From CAKOSP01 sp964369845 (GTDB taxonomy: Bacteria > Bacillota_I > Bacilli_A > RF39 > UBA660): a DNA stretch of 31,211 bases. The stretch covers positions 1 through 31,211 of the forward strand of contig CAYJFJ010000014.1 in NCBI GenBank assembly GCA_964369845.1, written 5' to 3'. The translations under genes and the position numbers were made by a program. The first letter of the stretch is position 1, and the number at the start of each line of letters is the position of its first letter. A model generated the notes under the pieces. The model ran no database searches, was not told the origin of the DNA, and was given only the letters and a program-made list of their open reading frames with translations. This document shows positions 14,009 through 23,563 of the stretch, piece after piece.

Positions 14009-16204
14009 ATGAAAAAAGAATTATTATGTCCAGTAGGATCAATGGATGCATTTTATGCTGCAGTTCATGCAGGAGCAGATGCTGTATACTTAGCTGGAAA
14101 AGCATTTGGAGCAAGATCATCAGCTCAAAATTTTACAAACGAGGAATTAGCAGAAGTAATTAAATATGCACATTTATATGATGTATCAGTATATGTAACA
14201 GTAAATACTTTAATTAAAGATGATCAGTTAGAAGAAGTTATGGAGTTTATAGATTTTTTACATAAAAATAGTGTAGACGCTGTAATACTTCAAGATATAG
14301 GACTTGCTAATTTAGTAAGAAAAACATATCCGAAATTAGAACTTCATGCATCTACACAAATGCACAATTTAGATAAATATAGTGCTAAATTTTTAAAAGA
14401 AATAGGTTTTAAAAGAATAGTAGTAGCAAGAGAACTTAGTTTAAAAGAAATTAATAGTTTAGAAACTGATTTAGAAATAGAATGTTTTATTCATGGAGCA
14501 TTATGTATTAGTTATTCAGGAGCATGTTTAATGAGTAGTATGGCTATGAATAGAAGTGGTAATAAAGGTGCATGTTCTCAGTTATGCCGCATGCCATATG
14601 ACTTATTAATTGAAGACGAAGAAGTAAAAAAAGTAGGTAAATATTTACTTAGTCCAAAAGATTTAAATGCATCACCTTTATTTGAAGATATTATGAAAAG
14701 TAATGTACATTCTTTAAAAATTGAAGGAAGAATGAAATCAGCTGAATATGTTTATACGGTAACAAAAATGTATAGAAAGCTTATAGATGCATTTTATGAA
14801 AATAAAGAAGTGGACATTAGTGAAGAAACAAAAATACTAGATCAATTATTTAATCGAGGATATTCAACAGGTCATTTAGAAAACAGTAATGATTTAATGG
14901 GAATAAAAAGAGGAAATCATAAAGGTGTAGTAATAGGTCAAGTTATAAGTTTAACAAAAGATTATATAAATATAAAATTATCTGGAAAACTTCATGTTGG
15001 TGATGGAATTAAATTTGATAAAGCTGACAGAGGAATGAATGTATTTAATATTTATAAAAACAGAGAAATAATTAAAGAAGGTGCTCCGTACGATTTAATA
15101 AGTATTCCAAATAATATTGGTCTTAAAGAAGAAGATACTGTTTTAAAAACGGTAGATGTTAAATTAAATGAATCACTTAAAACTTATGAAAAGAAAAAAG
15201 TGAATATTGATATTAAAGTAGAAGCAAAACTTGGAAAAAAATTAAATGTAACTATAACAGATGGAAATTATACATTTACAGAGTCATCAGAAGAAAATGT
15301 GAGTTTAGCTCAGAATAAAGCAGTATCTAAGGAAGATATTATAGAGAAGATAACTAAGTTAGGAACAACTGCATTTACAGCGCTAAATATTGATATAGAT
15401 ATGGATGAAAATATATTTATAAGATTATCTGAACTTAATAATATAAGAAGATTATTAACAGACAAATTAACACAGGTAAGAAGTAATAAAGAAAGTAATT
15501 ATTCAAAAAAACTTTATGAAGAATACTTCGAAGAAGTAACTAGTGATGAAGAATTGAGTGTATTTGTAAGAAATGAATTACAACTTGATTTTGTAAGTAA
15601 ATATCCAGTAAAAAGAATATATACAAATAATTATGAATTATATGAAGAAAATAAACATTTAAACATATATTATGAAGTTAAAATTAATGAAAGTAGAAAT
15701 TTCGAAAATGAAAAACTACTAATAAATTCAACTTCTGATTTAGAAAAATATAAAGAAAATAATGAAGTAGTGCTTGGTTATGGATTTAATGTATTTAATT
15801 CAAATACAGTCAATTATTTAAATAAATTCGGAGTAGTGACTTACTCACCGGAATTTACACTTGATGAGTATAAAAAAATAAATAGAAAAGTTATTTCATC
15901 TGCAGAAGCATTTATATATGGAAAAACTAAAGTAATGACTATGAAACATTGTTTAGTTTATGACAAACCAATTTGTGATGTATGTAAGTATAAAAATTCT
16001 AAAAAGAACTTAAAAGATAGTTTTGATAGATTATATGAGCTAGAGTGCAGTAATGGAGTTAATTATTTATATGATTACAAAGATATACTTAAAATTAAAG
16101 ATTTAAAAGAATTAAGATTTTATGGAATAAAAAAATTTAGAATAGATTTTTATAACGAACGTGAAGGAAATATGAGAAAAGTTTTAAGTGACTTTTTTGA
16201 TTAA
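14009..16204 (+). CDS. U32 family protein (RlhA-like, with C-terminal extension)
   Basis: 731 residues with SD AAGGAAGAAG before the ATG. The N-terminal catalytic region has the family start ELLCPVGSMDAFYAAVHAGADAVYL. The iron-sulphur signature follows as C166-x6-C173-x15-C189-x3-C193 (HGALCISYSGACLMSS, then CSQLCR). The length and the later LKIEGRMKSAEYVY and RGYSTGHL motifs fit the long U32 class with a DUF3656-type insertion; E. coli RlhA of this class is needed for 5-hydroxycytidine in 23S rRNA. More cysteines near the end (MKHCLVY...CDVC) may bind metal. Annotated peptidase activity is doubtful; rRNA or tRNA hydroxylation is more likely. It has its own promoter and no obvious terminator before the hairpin locus downstream. 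Confidence 0.88.
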   Translation: MKKELLCPVGSMDAFYAAVHAGADAVYLAGKAFGARSSAQNFTNEELAEVIKYAHLYDVSVYVTVNTLIKDDQLEEVMEFIDFLHKNSVDAVILQDIGLANLVRKTYPKLELHASTQMHNLDKYSAKFLKEIGFKRIVVARELSLKEINSLETDLEIECFIHGALCISYSGACLMSSMAMNRSGNKGACSQLCRMPYDLLIEDEEVKKVGKYLLSPKDLNASPLFEDIMKSNVHSLKIEGRMKSAEYVYTVTKMYRKLIDAFYENKEVDISEETKILDQLFNRGYSTGHLENSNDLMGIKRGNHKGVVIGQVISLTKDYINIKLSGKLHVGDGIKFDKADRGMNVFNIYKNREIIKEGAPYDLISIPNNIGLKEEDTVLKTVDVKLNESLKTYEKKKVNIDIKVEAKLGKKLNVTITDGNYTFTESSEENVSLAQNKAVSKEDIIEKITKLGTTAFTALNIDIDMDENIFIRLSELNNIRRLLTDKLTQVRSNKESNYSKKLYEEYFEEVTSDEELSVFVRNELQLDFVSKYPVKRIYTNNYELYEENKHLNIYYEVKINESRNFENEKLLINSTSDLEKYKENNEVVLGYGFNVFNSNTVNYLNKFGVVTYSPEFTLDEYKKINRKVISSAEAFIYGKTKVMTMKHCLVYDKPICDVCKYKNSKKNLKDSFDRLYELECSNGVNYLYDYKDILKIKDLKELRFYGIKKFRIDFYNEREGNMRKVLSDFFD

Positions 16205-16229
16205 CGAAATGCATAATTTTTCATATAAT
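16201..16229 (+). promoter_or_regulatory. Candidate promoter of the small hairpin locus
   Basis: TTAACG (16201-16206) begins at the U32 stop region; 17 bp later is TATAAT (16224-16229). The predicted start near 16236 would fall about 3 nt before the first ATG of the small ORF. Confidence 0.4.
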
Positions 16230-16238
16230 ACAAAGAAT

Positions 16239-16325
16239 ATGAATATGAAAGAATATATTAAAATTTTCAGTTTTTGCGTAATACTTATACTTTTAGTAAG
16301 TATTACATATAGTTTACTAAATTAA
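16239..16325 (+). CDS. 28-codon single-pass membrane peptide, or a structured small RNA
   Basis: The ORF encodes a short basic/acidic N-terminus (MNMKEYIKI), one hydrophobic segment (FSFCVILILLVSITY) and a short tail, as in known bacterial single-pass microproteins. A second ATG two codons later is an alternative start. There is no good SD, only AAAGA just upstream, and the candidate promoter would make the transcript nearly leaderless. The coding region also contains a 10-bp stem and ends inside a terminator hairpin, so the locus could instead be a small RNA or a terminator region for the U32 gene. The coding call rests only on its TM-like composition and position between a promoter and a terminator. 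Confidence 0.4.
   Translation: MNMKEYIKIFSFCVILILLVSITYSLLN
16278..16306 (+). repeat. Hairpin in the small locus
   Basis: GTAATACTTA (16278-16287) and its exact reverse complement (16297-16306) are separated by a 9-nt loop. A 10-bp AT-rich stem can arise by chance in DNA of this composition; its interest comes from the terminator hairpin 4 nt downstream. Confidence 0.6.
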
Positions 16326-16342
16326 ATAGTAAACTTTTTTTT
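16311..16342 (+). terminator. Terminator of the small locus or U32 gene
   Basis: A 9-bp stem, AGTTTACTA/TAGTAAACT, encloses a 7-nt loop and is followed by a long T-tract. The stop codon of the 28-codon ORF lies in the loop. Confidence 0.9.
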
Positions 16343-16353
16343 ATTTTAAAAAA

Positions 16354-16364
16354 TATGCTATAAT
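16354..16364 (+). promoter_or_regulatory. Extended -10 promoter for the transglutaminase-like gene
   Basis: TATG-C-TATAAT, 15 nt before the ATG at 16380. The predicted start at about 16371 coincides with the SD GAGGG (16371-16375), leaving almost no leader. Confidence 0.65.
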
Positions 16365-16379
16365 GTGATAGAGGGTAAA

Positions 16380-18110
16380 ATGAATGTTTTAAATATATAC
16401 GAAAATAAAGATTTAATTGTAGAAAATATTAATGATATTGATTCATTAGTAAAAGCTATAGAATCAGGAACAAAGTATGAAATAAAAGATTCTTTTTATT
16501 GTGGAGATAAAATAACTACAGGTTTAGAAAGAATATATAATGAAAAAAATATAAATGTCATTTATACTACTGAAGAAAATCCGATTATTACATTCAAAAA
16601 CAGTTTTGTAAGTACAAATTTTATAAATAAAAATTTCTTTTTAAAACATAAAGATAGAATAACAAAGGCAATGATAAGTACATTTAAGGAAGCTAAAAGT
16701 ATAAGTATTATAAAAGAAGTATACAGTGAAAATCTTTTAGATAAGGAACTTCAAAGTGATAAGAAAATAACTTTAATAGATGTAGATTTATCAACAGAAA
16801 TGTTAGATAAAATAAAAAATTCTTTTTTAGATGTTATTTTATTTAAAAATGGAAAAAAGGAAGTATTGTCTCATAAATACTTAATAGGATATTACACGAA
16901 GAAAAGTTTAAATAATAGTGAAATTAGTATATCAACTGATATACTAAATAATAAAAGAGAATTTAATAATTTAGAGTATGTAGGAGAAAATACTATAGTG
17001 ACTATTCAAAGTATCACAACTACAAATACTAAAGAAAATGTAAAAAAGTATTATGAAGATGCCTTAAAAATTGTAAAAAAAATTAAAAGTTTTAATAAAA
17101 ATACTCAAATTAAAATAAAAGTTGAAGACAAAAAATATTTTGATGAAAATTATTTAGAAAAGTTTAAAGAGTGTAGTAGTTTAATAGTAAACTATGATTT
17201 AGAAGATTTCTCTTTAGTTTCTTATTTAAATTTAAATGAAAAATTAAATTTTTTAATTAAAGACATCAAAGAAAGTAATTTATCACCATATGAAAAATAT
17301 TTAAAAATATACGATATAGTTAAAAAATTTAAAAAATACAAAGAAAGTCCAGAAGATAAAACGTTATCAAGAAAATTAAGTAGTATACTGGATAATGAAT
17401 ATATGGTATGCGTAGGTTTTAGTAAATTACTACTAGAGTTACTTGCTTTGGTAGATATTGAAGCAATGAATTATTCAACATCAATATATATAACAAAAGA
17501 AAATCAAACAGTGCATGAAGGTCATGTAAGAACTATGGTAAATATAAAAGATGAAAAGTATAATATAAATGGTTATTATATTGCAGATAGTACATGGGAT
17601 AATAATTTAGCAAAAGATGAATATACATATGCTCATTTTACATTTAATGATATGAAAAAAAGTGATTTACCTCTTAGTTTAAATAGACTTGATTACATAT
17701 TTGACTGCACTTCTTTTGAAGAGTATTGTAGTAAAATGAATGTTTATCTTAACAAAGAACAATTAAAAGAAAAAAGTAATAAAAAAGCACTAATTAAAGT
17801 AGTAAATTTTATAATGGAAACTTTGCTTAAACTAGATAATGAATTATATGATAAATTATTTAATAAATATAATGAATTAAGTAAAGATAGTAATGAAAAT
17901 GATTATAATGAATTTTTAACAATTTTTGGAAATGAAATTATTCAAAAAACAAATAAAGTAATTAATGAAGAAAAACTATTGTCGGCAGTAAGTTATATAA
18001 AAAATGTTGATAGTAAGGCATTTTTAGAAGAATATAAAGCAAATTTAAAAAGAGCTTTTCCATATGATGAAAACTGGAATCACTATAAAGATGAAGAAAA
18101 AGTTCTCTAA
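16380..18110 (+). CDS. Cytoplasmic transglutaminase-like (papain-fold) domain protein
   Basis: 576 residues from the ATG at 16380; the frame opens at a GTG that precedes the SD GAGGG. No signal peptide or transmembrane segment is visible. The C-terminal half carries the Cys-His-Asp triad of the transglutaminase-like fold in order: C344 in YMVCVGFSKLLLELL, H382 in EGHVRTMVNI, and D403 in YYIADSTWDNNL. The N-terminal 300 residues are not recognised; they contain beta-strand-like and Lys-rich stretches. Families with this fold include cross-linkers, proteases and peptide N-glycanases, so the reaction cannot be named. The order C-H-D and the DSTWD motif are strong evidence for the fold. It stands alone with its own promoter and terminator. 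Confidence 0.78.
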   Translation: MNVLNIYENKDLIVENINDIDSLVKAIESGTKYEIKDSFYCGDKITTGLERIYNEKNINVIYTTEENPIITFKNSFVSTNFINKNFFLKHKDRITKAMISTFKEAKSISIIKEVYSENLLDKELQSDKKITLIDVDLSTEMLDKIKNSFLDVILFKNGKKEVLSHKYLIGYYTKKSLNNSEISISTDILNNKREFNNLEYVGENTIVTIQSITTTNTKENVKKYYEDALKIVKKIKSFNKNTQIKIKVEDKKYFDENYLEKFKECSSLIVNYDLEDFSLVSYLNLNEKLNFLIKDIKESNLSPYEKYLKIYDIVKKFKKYKESPEDKTLSRKLSSILDNEYMVCVGFSKLLLELLALVDIEAMNYSTSIYITKENQTVHEGHVRTMVNIKDEKYNINGYYIADSTWDNNLAKDEYTYAHFTFNDMKKSDLPLSLNRLDYIFDCTSFEEYCSKMNVYLNKEQLKEKSNKKALIKVVNFIMETLLKLDNELYDKLFNKYNELSKDSNENDYNEFLTIFGNEIIQKTNKVINEEKLLSAVSYIKNVDSKAFLEEYKANLKRAFPYDENWNHYKDEEKVL

Positions 18111-18127
18111 ATGATGAACTTTTTTTA
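18097..18127 (+). terminator. Terminator after the transglutaminase-like gene
   Basis: Stem AAAAAGTTC/GAACTTTTT encloses a 10-nt loop that contains the stop codon, followed by more T residues. Confidence 0.85.
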
Positions 18128-18131
18128 TTGC

Positions 18132-18142
18132 CATGATATAAT
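18132..18142 (+). promoter_or_regulatory. Extended -10 promoter for addB-addA
   Basis: CATG-A-TATAAT, 17 nt before the ATG at 18160. The SD TAGGTGAT (18148-18155) pairs with the 5' side of the anti-SD region. No clear -35 is present. Confidence 0.65.
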
Positions 18143-18159
18143 TTGTTTAGGTGATAAAA

Positions 18160-20442
18160 ATGAAATATAAAAGTTATGATTTAATAATAACTACTGATAA
18201 TATAAAAAAAGAAATTCTAAAAAAAATAAGTTTAGAAAAAGAAATTTTTACTACTAAAATCATGACAAAAAGAGAGCTTGATTTGCTTTTAGTTGGAGAA
18301 GTAAAAAAAGAAGGAATAGAGCATGTAATTTCTAAATATGATGTTACGTACAGTTTAGCAAAAGTATATTTAAAAAATGTTCTTTATAAACCAGAAAAGT
18401 TAAAAGAAGTATATTTAAGTTTAGAGGAAAATAATTTAATTGTTAAAAATAAATTATTTAAAAATATATATATAAACATTTTAGTAATAAATGTTCATTT
18501 AGATAAATATATAGAAGATTTTTTTAAGGATTCAGTTATTACAAATTTAGAATATGATTACAATTATGTTCATAATATATATGAATTTAATACACTTGAA
18601 GAAGAAGTGTATTTTGTAGGAACTAATATAATAGATTTATTAAACGATTCTAGAAATGCAAGTGAAATAAAAATAGTAAATGCACAAGCAGATTATACAC
18701 TAGCATTAAGAAAAATATTTCATCAATTAAATATACCTATAGATATAAAAGATAGTGTAAGTATATTAAAAACTACAACATTTATAAATTTTTATAACAA
18801 ATTAAAAGAAAGTAAAGATATAGAAGTTTCTTTAGAAAGTATTAATAAAGATAAAATATATGATAAACTTATAAATTATTTTAATGCAAATAGTTACAAT
18901 GAAATAAATGAGTTTACTCTTAAAATGATTTATGATGATTTAAAAAATATAAAATTAGCTGAAGAAAAAATGCATGGAGCTATAGAAATTATTAATTTAG
19001 AAGATGTAATGTATGATAATAAATATTATTTTATATTAGGAATTAATGAAGGAAGTGTTCCAAAGAGTATAAAAGATGAAGATTTTATAAGTGATAAAGA
19101 AAAAGAAAAATTAGGAATTCTTACAAGTTTAGAGAAAAATAATTATAGTGAATTATTATTTGATAAAATTTATAAAAATGTACCTAACTTAACTCTTAGT
19201 TATAAAAAAAATAGTGCCTTTGCAAAATTCGAACCATCTTATTTAATAAGTGAAATGAATATTAATGTTATAAAAAATGAAGAAACAAGTTATAATTACT
19301 CAAAAAAATATAATGAAATAGCACTTGCAAAAAAATTAGATGACTTAGTTAAATTTAATGTATTAAGTGATGAAACACACTTATTATTTAGTAATTATGA
19401 AATAGATTACAAGAGTTATAATAATCAGTTCACAGGCATTAGTAAAGAAAAATATAATGATTATATAAACGAAATAACATTATCTTATACAAGCATAAAT
19501 GATTATTATAACTGTGGATTTAAGTATTATATAAAAAAAGTTTTAAAACTAGAAAAAAATGAAGAAACACTTGCTTTATTAATAGGTAATTTGTTTCATG
19601 ATGTTTTATCTAAAATATATACAGAAAATTTTGATTTAGAAAAAGAATACGATGAGTATTTGATAGATAAGATAGTTAGTGCTAAAGATAAAGTTTTTTT
19701 AAAGACTCTTAAAGAAGAGTTGAAGTTTATTATTGAAGTAATATTAGATTTTGAAAATGTAACTACTTTAAAAGAAAATCTTTGTGAAGAAAAAGTAATT
19801 ATAGAAGACATAATACCAGGAAAAGTAAAGTTATATGGAGTAATAGATAAATTAAAGTTTAATAAAGATAGAAGTTTAGCAGTTATAATAGATTATAAAA
19901 CTGGATCGATTTCATCAAATATTGACAATGTATGTTATGGTCTTAATTTACAATTACCTATATATATTACTTTAGCAAAATCTTTTGATAAAGATATTAA
20001 AATAGGAGGATTTTATTTACAAAAAATACTTAATAATCCTAAAATAGATGAAGATGTTGAAGAAAGAAAAAAAAGTCTTAAGTTAGAAGGATATTCTATA
20101 GATAATGAGAATTTACTTAAGGAGCTTGATTCAGGATATGCTAATAGTCAGTTTATAAAGTCTATGAAATTATCTAGTAATGGTTTTTCAAATTATGCAA
20201 AAGTTTTAAGTGAAAAATCAATTGATAAACTGGAAAAAATAACAAAAGAACAAATTAAAAACGCAGCAGCTAAAATACTAGATGGAAGCTTTTTAATAAA
20301 TCCTAAAAAAATAGATGGTAAAAATGTTTCGTGTAATTACTGCAAATTTAAAGACTTATGTTATATGAAAGAAGAAGATGTGGTAGAACTTGAAAATAAA
20401 AAAATAAAAGATATATTAAGTGAGGAGGATATAGATGCCTAG
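18160..20442 (+). CDS. addB: AddB/RexB-type subunit of the AddAB helicase-nuclease
   Basis: 760 residues from the ATG at 18160; a GTG at 18151 lies within the SD. AddAB resects double-strand DNA ends for RecA-dependent repair. The C-terminal PD-(D/E)XK nuclease has H480 (GNLFHDVL), D563 (YGVIDKLKF), D578-Y-K580 (IIDYKTG) and Q598 (LQLPIY). Four cysteines fit the AddB iron-sulphur staple: C452 (YNCGFKYY), then C725-x2-C728-x5-C734. The middle has FILGINEGSVPKS at 291-303, typical of the inactive helicase domain. It is much shorter than B. subtilis AddB (about 1160 residues), and no N-terminal Walker A is visible, so it cannot be an active helicase. It overlaps addA by 8 nt. Confidence 0.9.
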   Translation: MKYKSYDLIITTDNIKKEILKKISLEKEIFTTKIMTKRELDLLLVGEVKKEGIEHVISKYDVTYSLAKVYLKNVLYKPEKLKEVYLSLEENNLIVKNKLFKNIYINILVINVHLDKYIEDFFKDSVITNLEYDYNYVHNIYEFNTLEEEVYFVGTNIIDLLNDSRNASEIKIVNAQADYTLALRKIFHQLNIPIDIKDSVSILKTTTFINFYNKLKESKDIEVSLESINKDKIYDKLINYFNANSYNEINEFTLKMIYDDLKNIKLAEEKMHGAIEIINLEDVMYDNKYYFILGINEGSVPKSIKDEDFISDKEKEKLGILTSLEKNNYSELLFDKIYKNVPNLTLSYKKNSAFAKFEPSYLISEMNINVIKNEETSYNYSKKYNEIALAKKLDDLVKFNVLSDETHLLFSNYEIDYKSYNNQFTGISKEKYNDYINEITLSYTSINDYYNCGFKYYIKKVLKLEKNEETLALLIGNLFHDVLSKIYTENFDLEKEYDEYLIDKIVSAKDKVFLKTLKEELKFIIEVILDFENVTTLKENLCEEKVIIEDIIPGKVKLYGVIDKLKFNKDRSLAVIIDYKTGSISSNIDNVCYGLNLQLPIYITLAKSFDKDIKIGGFYLQKILNNPKIDEDVEERKKSLKLEGYSIDNENLLKELDSGYANSQFIKSMKLSSNGFSNYAKVLSEKSIDKLEKITKEQIKNAAAKILDGSFLINPKKIDGKNVSCNYCKFKDLCYMKEEDVVELENKKIKDILSEEDIDA

Positions 20443-23400
20443 ATTTACAAAAGAGCAGCAAGAAGCAATTGATTTAGAAGGCTCAAATATATTAGTATCA
20501 GCAGGAGCAGGTTCAGGTAAAACAGCAGTATTATCAGAACGTGTACTTAGAAAAGTAAAAGAAGGAGTAAGTGTTGATGATTTATTAATATTAACATTTA
20601 CAAATGCTGCTGCAGCAGAAATGAAAGAGCGTATTAGAAAAAAAATTAAAGCAGTTCCAAAGCTAAAAAAAGAATCTGAAAAAGTAGCATCGGCATATAT
20701 CACAACATTTGATGCATTTACTTTAGCAATAGTAAAAAAATATCATTACTTAAAAGATTTGGATAAAGATATAACAGTGTGTGATGCAAGTATATTAGAT
20801 TTAAAAAAAGATGAAATATTAGAGACTTTATTTTTAGAACTGTATGAAAAGGAAGATGAAAAGTTTTTAAAATTAATAAATGATTATTCTTTAAAAAATG
20901 ATAATGAGATAAAAACATTTATTAAGTCTAGTCAAAAAAATATAGATTTAATATATGAAAAAGACGAATACTTAAATAATTATATAAATTACTTCTATAA
21001 TGAAAAGAAAATAGAAGAATACATATCAAAATATATTGCTTTAATAAAAGAGCAAGTAACATCTATAAAAAATTCTTTTGAAGAAATGGAAAGAATGGAC
21101 AGTGAGTATACTGCAAAAATAGATTTTAGTTTATTATTTAAAGCAACAACATATGATGACTATAAAGAAGGTTCCCAGTTAAAACTCCCAATAAAAAGAG
21201 GAGCATCAGATGAATTTAAGGAAGAAAAAGAAAAGTTATCTTCAGCACTTAAAAGAGTAATAGAACTTACTAAATATCAAAGTGAAGAAGCCATGAAAAA
21301 AGATTATTTAAATTCATTAGAAAATGTAGAAACAATTTTATTTTTAGTAAAAGAATTTGATGCAAGGGTAACAAAATTGAAGTTTACTGAAAAACTATTT
21401 GATTTTTTAGATATAGAAAAAATGGCAATAGATATATTAAAGGAAAATGAAGAAGTTAGATTATTTTATAAAGAAAAGTTTAATGAAATTTTAATAGATG
21501 AATATCAAGATACATCGGATATTCAAGAAACTTTTACAGATTTGATAAGTAAAAATAATGTTTACATGGTAGGAGATATAAAACAGTCTATATATAGATT
21601 TAGAAACGCTAATCCAATAATTTTCAAAGATAAATATGAAAATTATGGCGAAGATATAGGTGGAAAAAGAATAGATTTAAATAAAAATTTTAGATCTAGA
21701 GAGGAAGTACTTACGAATATAAATTTAATGTTTGATCCTTTAATGGATGCACCAATAGGGGGAGCTAATTATAAAGAAGAACATAGACTAATATTTGGTA
21801 ACATGATGTATAATGAAGAAGGATTCACAGGTCAAAATAATAACTTTGAAGTATTAAATTACGAAAAAGATGAAAATAAAATATTTTCAAATGAAGAAAT
21901 TGAAATATTCACAATAGCCAAAGATATAAAAGAAAAAGTAGAATCTGGCTATGTAATATTTGATAAAGATGAAAATATAAAAAGACCTGCTAAGTATGAT
22001 GATTTCGCAATTTTATTAGATAGATCATCTTCTTTTAATAATTATAAAAAAGTATTTGAATATTTAAACATTCCGCTATCAATATATAAAGATGAATCGA
22101 TTAAAAATTCAAATGTAATTAAAATAATAAAAAATATATTTATATTAATAAATAATATAAGTTTAAAAAAATATGATAAAGATTTTAAATATGCATTTGC
22201 ATCTATTTCACGAAGTTTTATACAAAAATTAGATGATGATATTCTTTTTGAAGTGATAACAGAAAACAAATTTTTTGAAACAGAACTTTTTCAAAAATGT
22301 AAAAATATAGCAGAAGATATTGAAGTTAAAAATATATATGATATATTTAAACAGATTGTAGATGACTTTGATTTTTATAAAAAAGTAATAACAGTAGGAG
22401 AAGTAGTTAAAGAAAATGTTATTTTAGAATACTTACTTAAAATGGCTAGCTCAGCAGCAAATATATATACAATAGATGAGTTTATAAATTATTTAGATAA
22501 TATAACGGCAGGAGATTTAGATATAAAATATTCTTTATCAAAAGAAGATGAAAATGGTGTATATATGATGACTATTCATAAATCTAAGGGTTTAGAATTT
22601 CCGGTTGTGTATTTTGCAGGATTAGATAAATCATTTAATATTTTAGAATTAAAAGAAAAATTTATATTTTCTAAAGAATTAGGATTTATAATTCCAGTAA
22701 AAGATAAGTATTTTAAAACGTTATTTACAAAAGTTTTATTAAAAGATAATTATATAAAAGATGAAATAAGTGAAAAATTAAGACTGTTTTATGTAGCGTT
22801 AACAAGAGCAAAAGAAAAAATGATTTTTGTCATGGATTACAAAAATGATAAAAATTATAAAATAGTAGGTAATGTAGTAAATAATGAAGATAGGTTAGCT
22901 TATAGATCTTTTGCACATTTTTTATCATCAATAAGTAAAGTAATATATCCATATGTAGTGAATGTAGATATTAGTAATATTGGACTTACAAAAGATTATA
23001 ATTTTTCGAAAAAGACAGATTACAAAAGTAAAATTAAAAAAGTGGATAAAAAAGTAATTTTAACTGAAAATAAATATGAAAAAGTTATTGAAGAAAAGAA
23101 ACATTTTTCAAAAAGTTCTAAAGAATTATTTTCAAAAGAAGCTAAAACTTTTATAACTACTGGTTTAGAGCTACACCTAATAATGGAGTACATAGACTTT
23201 AAAAATCCAAACTACGAACTTGTAGATAAAAAATATCAAAGCATTGTTAAAAGTTTTCTTGATTTAGATATAATTCAGGGCTATAAGAATATATACAAAG
23301 AGTATGAATTTATTTATTATAAAGATAATGATGAATTTCATGGAATAATAGATTTGTTATTGGAGTTTGAAGATAAGTTTATAATAATAGATTACAAATT

Positions 23401-23542
23401 AAAAAACACATCTAACGATGCATATGTAGCCCAGTTAAATGGTTATAAAGAATATATAGAAAAAATGTCTAATAAAAAATGCTTGATATATTTATATTCA
23501 TTTATAGATAAATCTTTAACACAAATAAAAGAAGAATTTTAA
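20435..23542 (+). CDS. addA: AddA/RexA helicase-nuclease subunit
   Basis: 1035 residues with a strong SD, GAGGAGG (20422-20428), inside addB; the ATG overlaps the addB end by 8 nt. UvrD-type SF1 helicase motifs are in order: Walker A SAGAGSGKT (22-30), LTFTNAAAAEMKERI (53-67), Walker B ILIDEYQDT (352-360), GDIKQSIYRFR (380-390), TIHKSKGLEFPVVY (about 713) and LFYVALTRAKEK (about 785). The C-terminal nuclease domain has D973 (HGIIDLL), D986-Y-K988 (IIDYKLK) and QLNGY. The motor and one nuclease are therefore both intact. AddA of Bacillus is about 1230 residues, so this one is compact, like its partner. Expected partners are AddB and RecA; a Chi sequence cannot be read from the protein. Confidence 0.95.
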   Translation: MPRFTKEQQEAIDLEGSNILVSAGAGSGKTAVLSERVLRKVKEGVSVDDLLILTFTNAAAAEMKERIRKKIKAVPKLKKESEKVASAYITTFDAFTLAIVKKYHYLKDLDKDITVCDASILDLKKDEILETLFLELYEKEDEKFLKLINDYSLKNDNEIKTFIKSSQKNIDLIYEKDEYLNNYINYFYNEKKIEEYISKYIALIKEQVTSIKNSFEEMERMDSEYTAKIDFSLLFKATTYDDYKEGSQLKLPIKRGASDEFKEEKEKLSSALKRVIELTKYQSEEAMKKDYLNSLENVETILFLVKEFDARVTKLKFTEKLFDFLDIEKMAIDILKENEEVRLFYKEKFNEILIDEYQDTSDIQETFTDLISKNNVYMVGDIKQSIYRFRNANPIIFKDKYENYGEDIGGKRIDLNKNFRSREEVLTNINLMFDPLMDAPIGGANYKEEHRLIFGNMMYNEEGFTGQNNNFEVLNYEKDENKIFSNEEIEIFTIAKDIKEKVESGYVIFDKDENIKRPAKYDDFAILLDRSSSFNNYKKVFEYLNIPLSIYKDESIKNSNVIKIIKNIFILINNISLKKYDKDFKYAFASISRSFIQKLDDDILFEVITENKFFETELFQKCKNIAEDIEVKNIYDIFKQIVDDFDFYKKVITVGEVVKENVILEYLLKMASSAANIYTIDEFINYLDNITAGDLDIKYSLSKEDENGVYMMTIHKSKGLEFPVVYFAGLDKSFNILELKEKFIFSKELGFIIPVKDKYFKTLFTKVLLKDNYIKDEISEKLRLFYVALTRAKEKMIFVMDYKNDKNYKIVGNVVNNEDRLAYRSFAHFLSSISKVIYPYVVNVDISNIGLTKDYNFSKKTDYKSKIKKVDKKVILTENKYEKVIEEKKHFSKSSKELFSKEAKTFITTGLELHLIMEYIDFKNPNYELVDKKYQSIVKSFLDLDIIQGYKNIYKEYEFIYYKDNDEFHGIIDLLLEFEDKFIIIDYKLKNTSNDAYVAQLNGYKEYIEKMSNKKCLIYLYSFIDKSLTQIKEEF

Positions 23543-23563
23543 AAATCCTTCTTTTTTATTTGT
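23521..23563. terminator. Bidirectional terminator between addA and rnr
   Basis: ACAAATAAAAGAAG (23521-23534) is nearly complementary to the CTTC-T-run-ATTTGT sequence at 23548-23563, with a 2-nt bulge. A- and T-rich flanks allow termination on both strands. The end of addA and the rnr stop codon lie within it. Confidence 0.8.
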
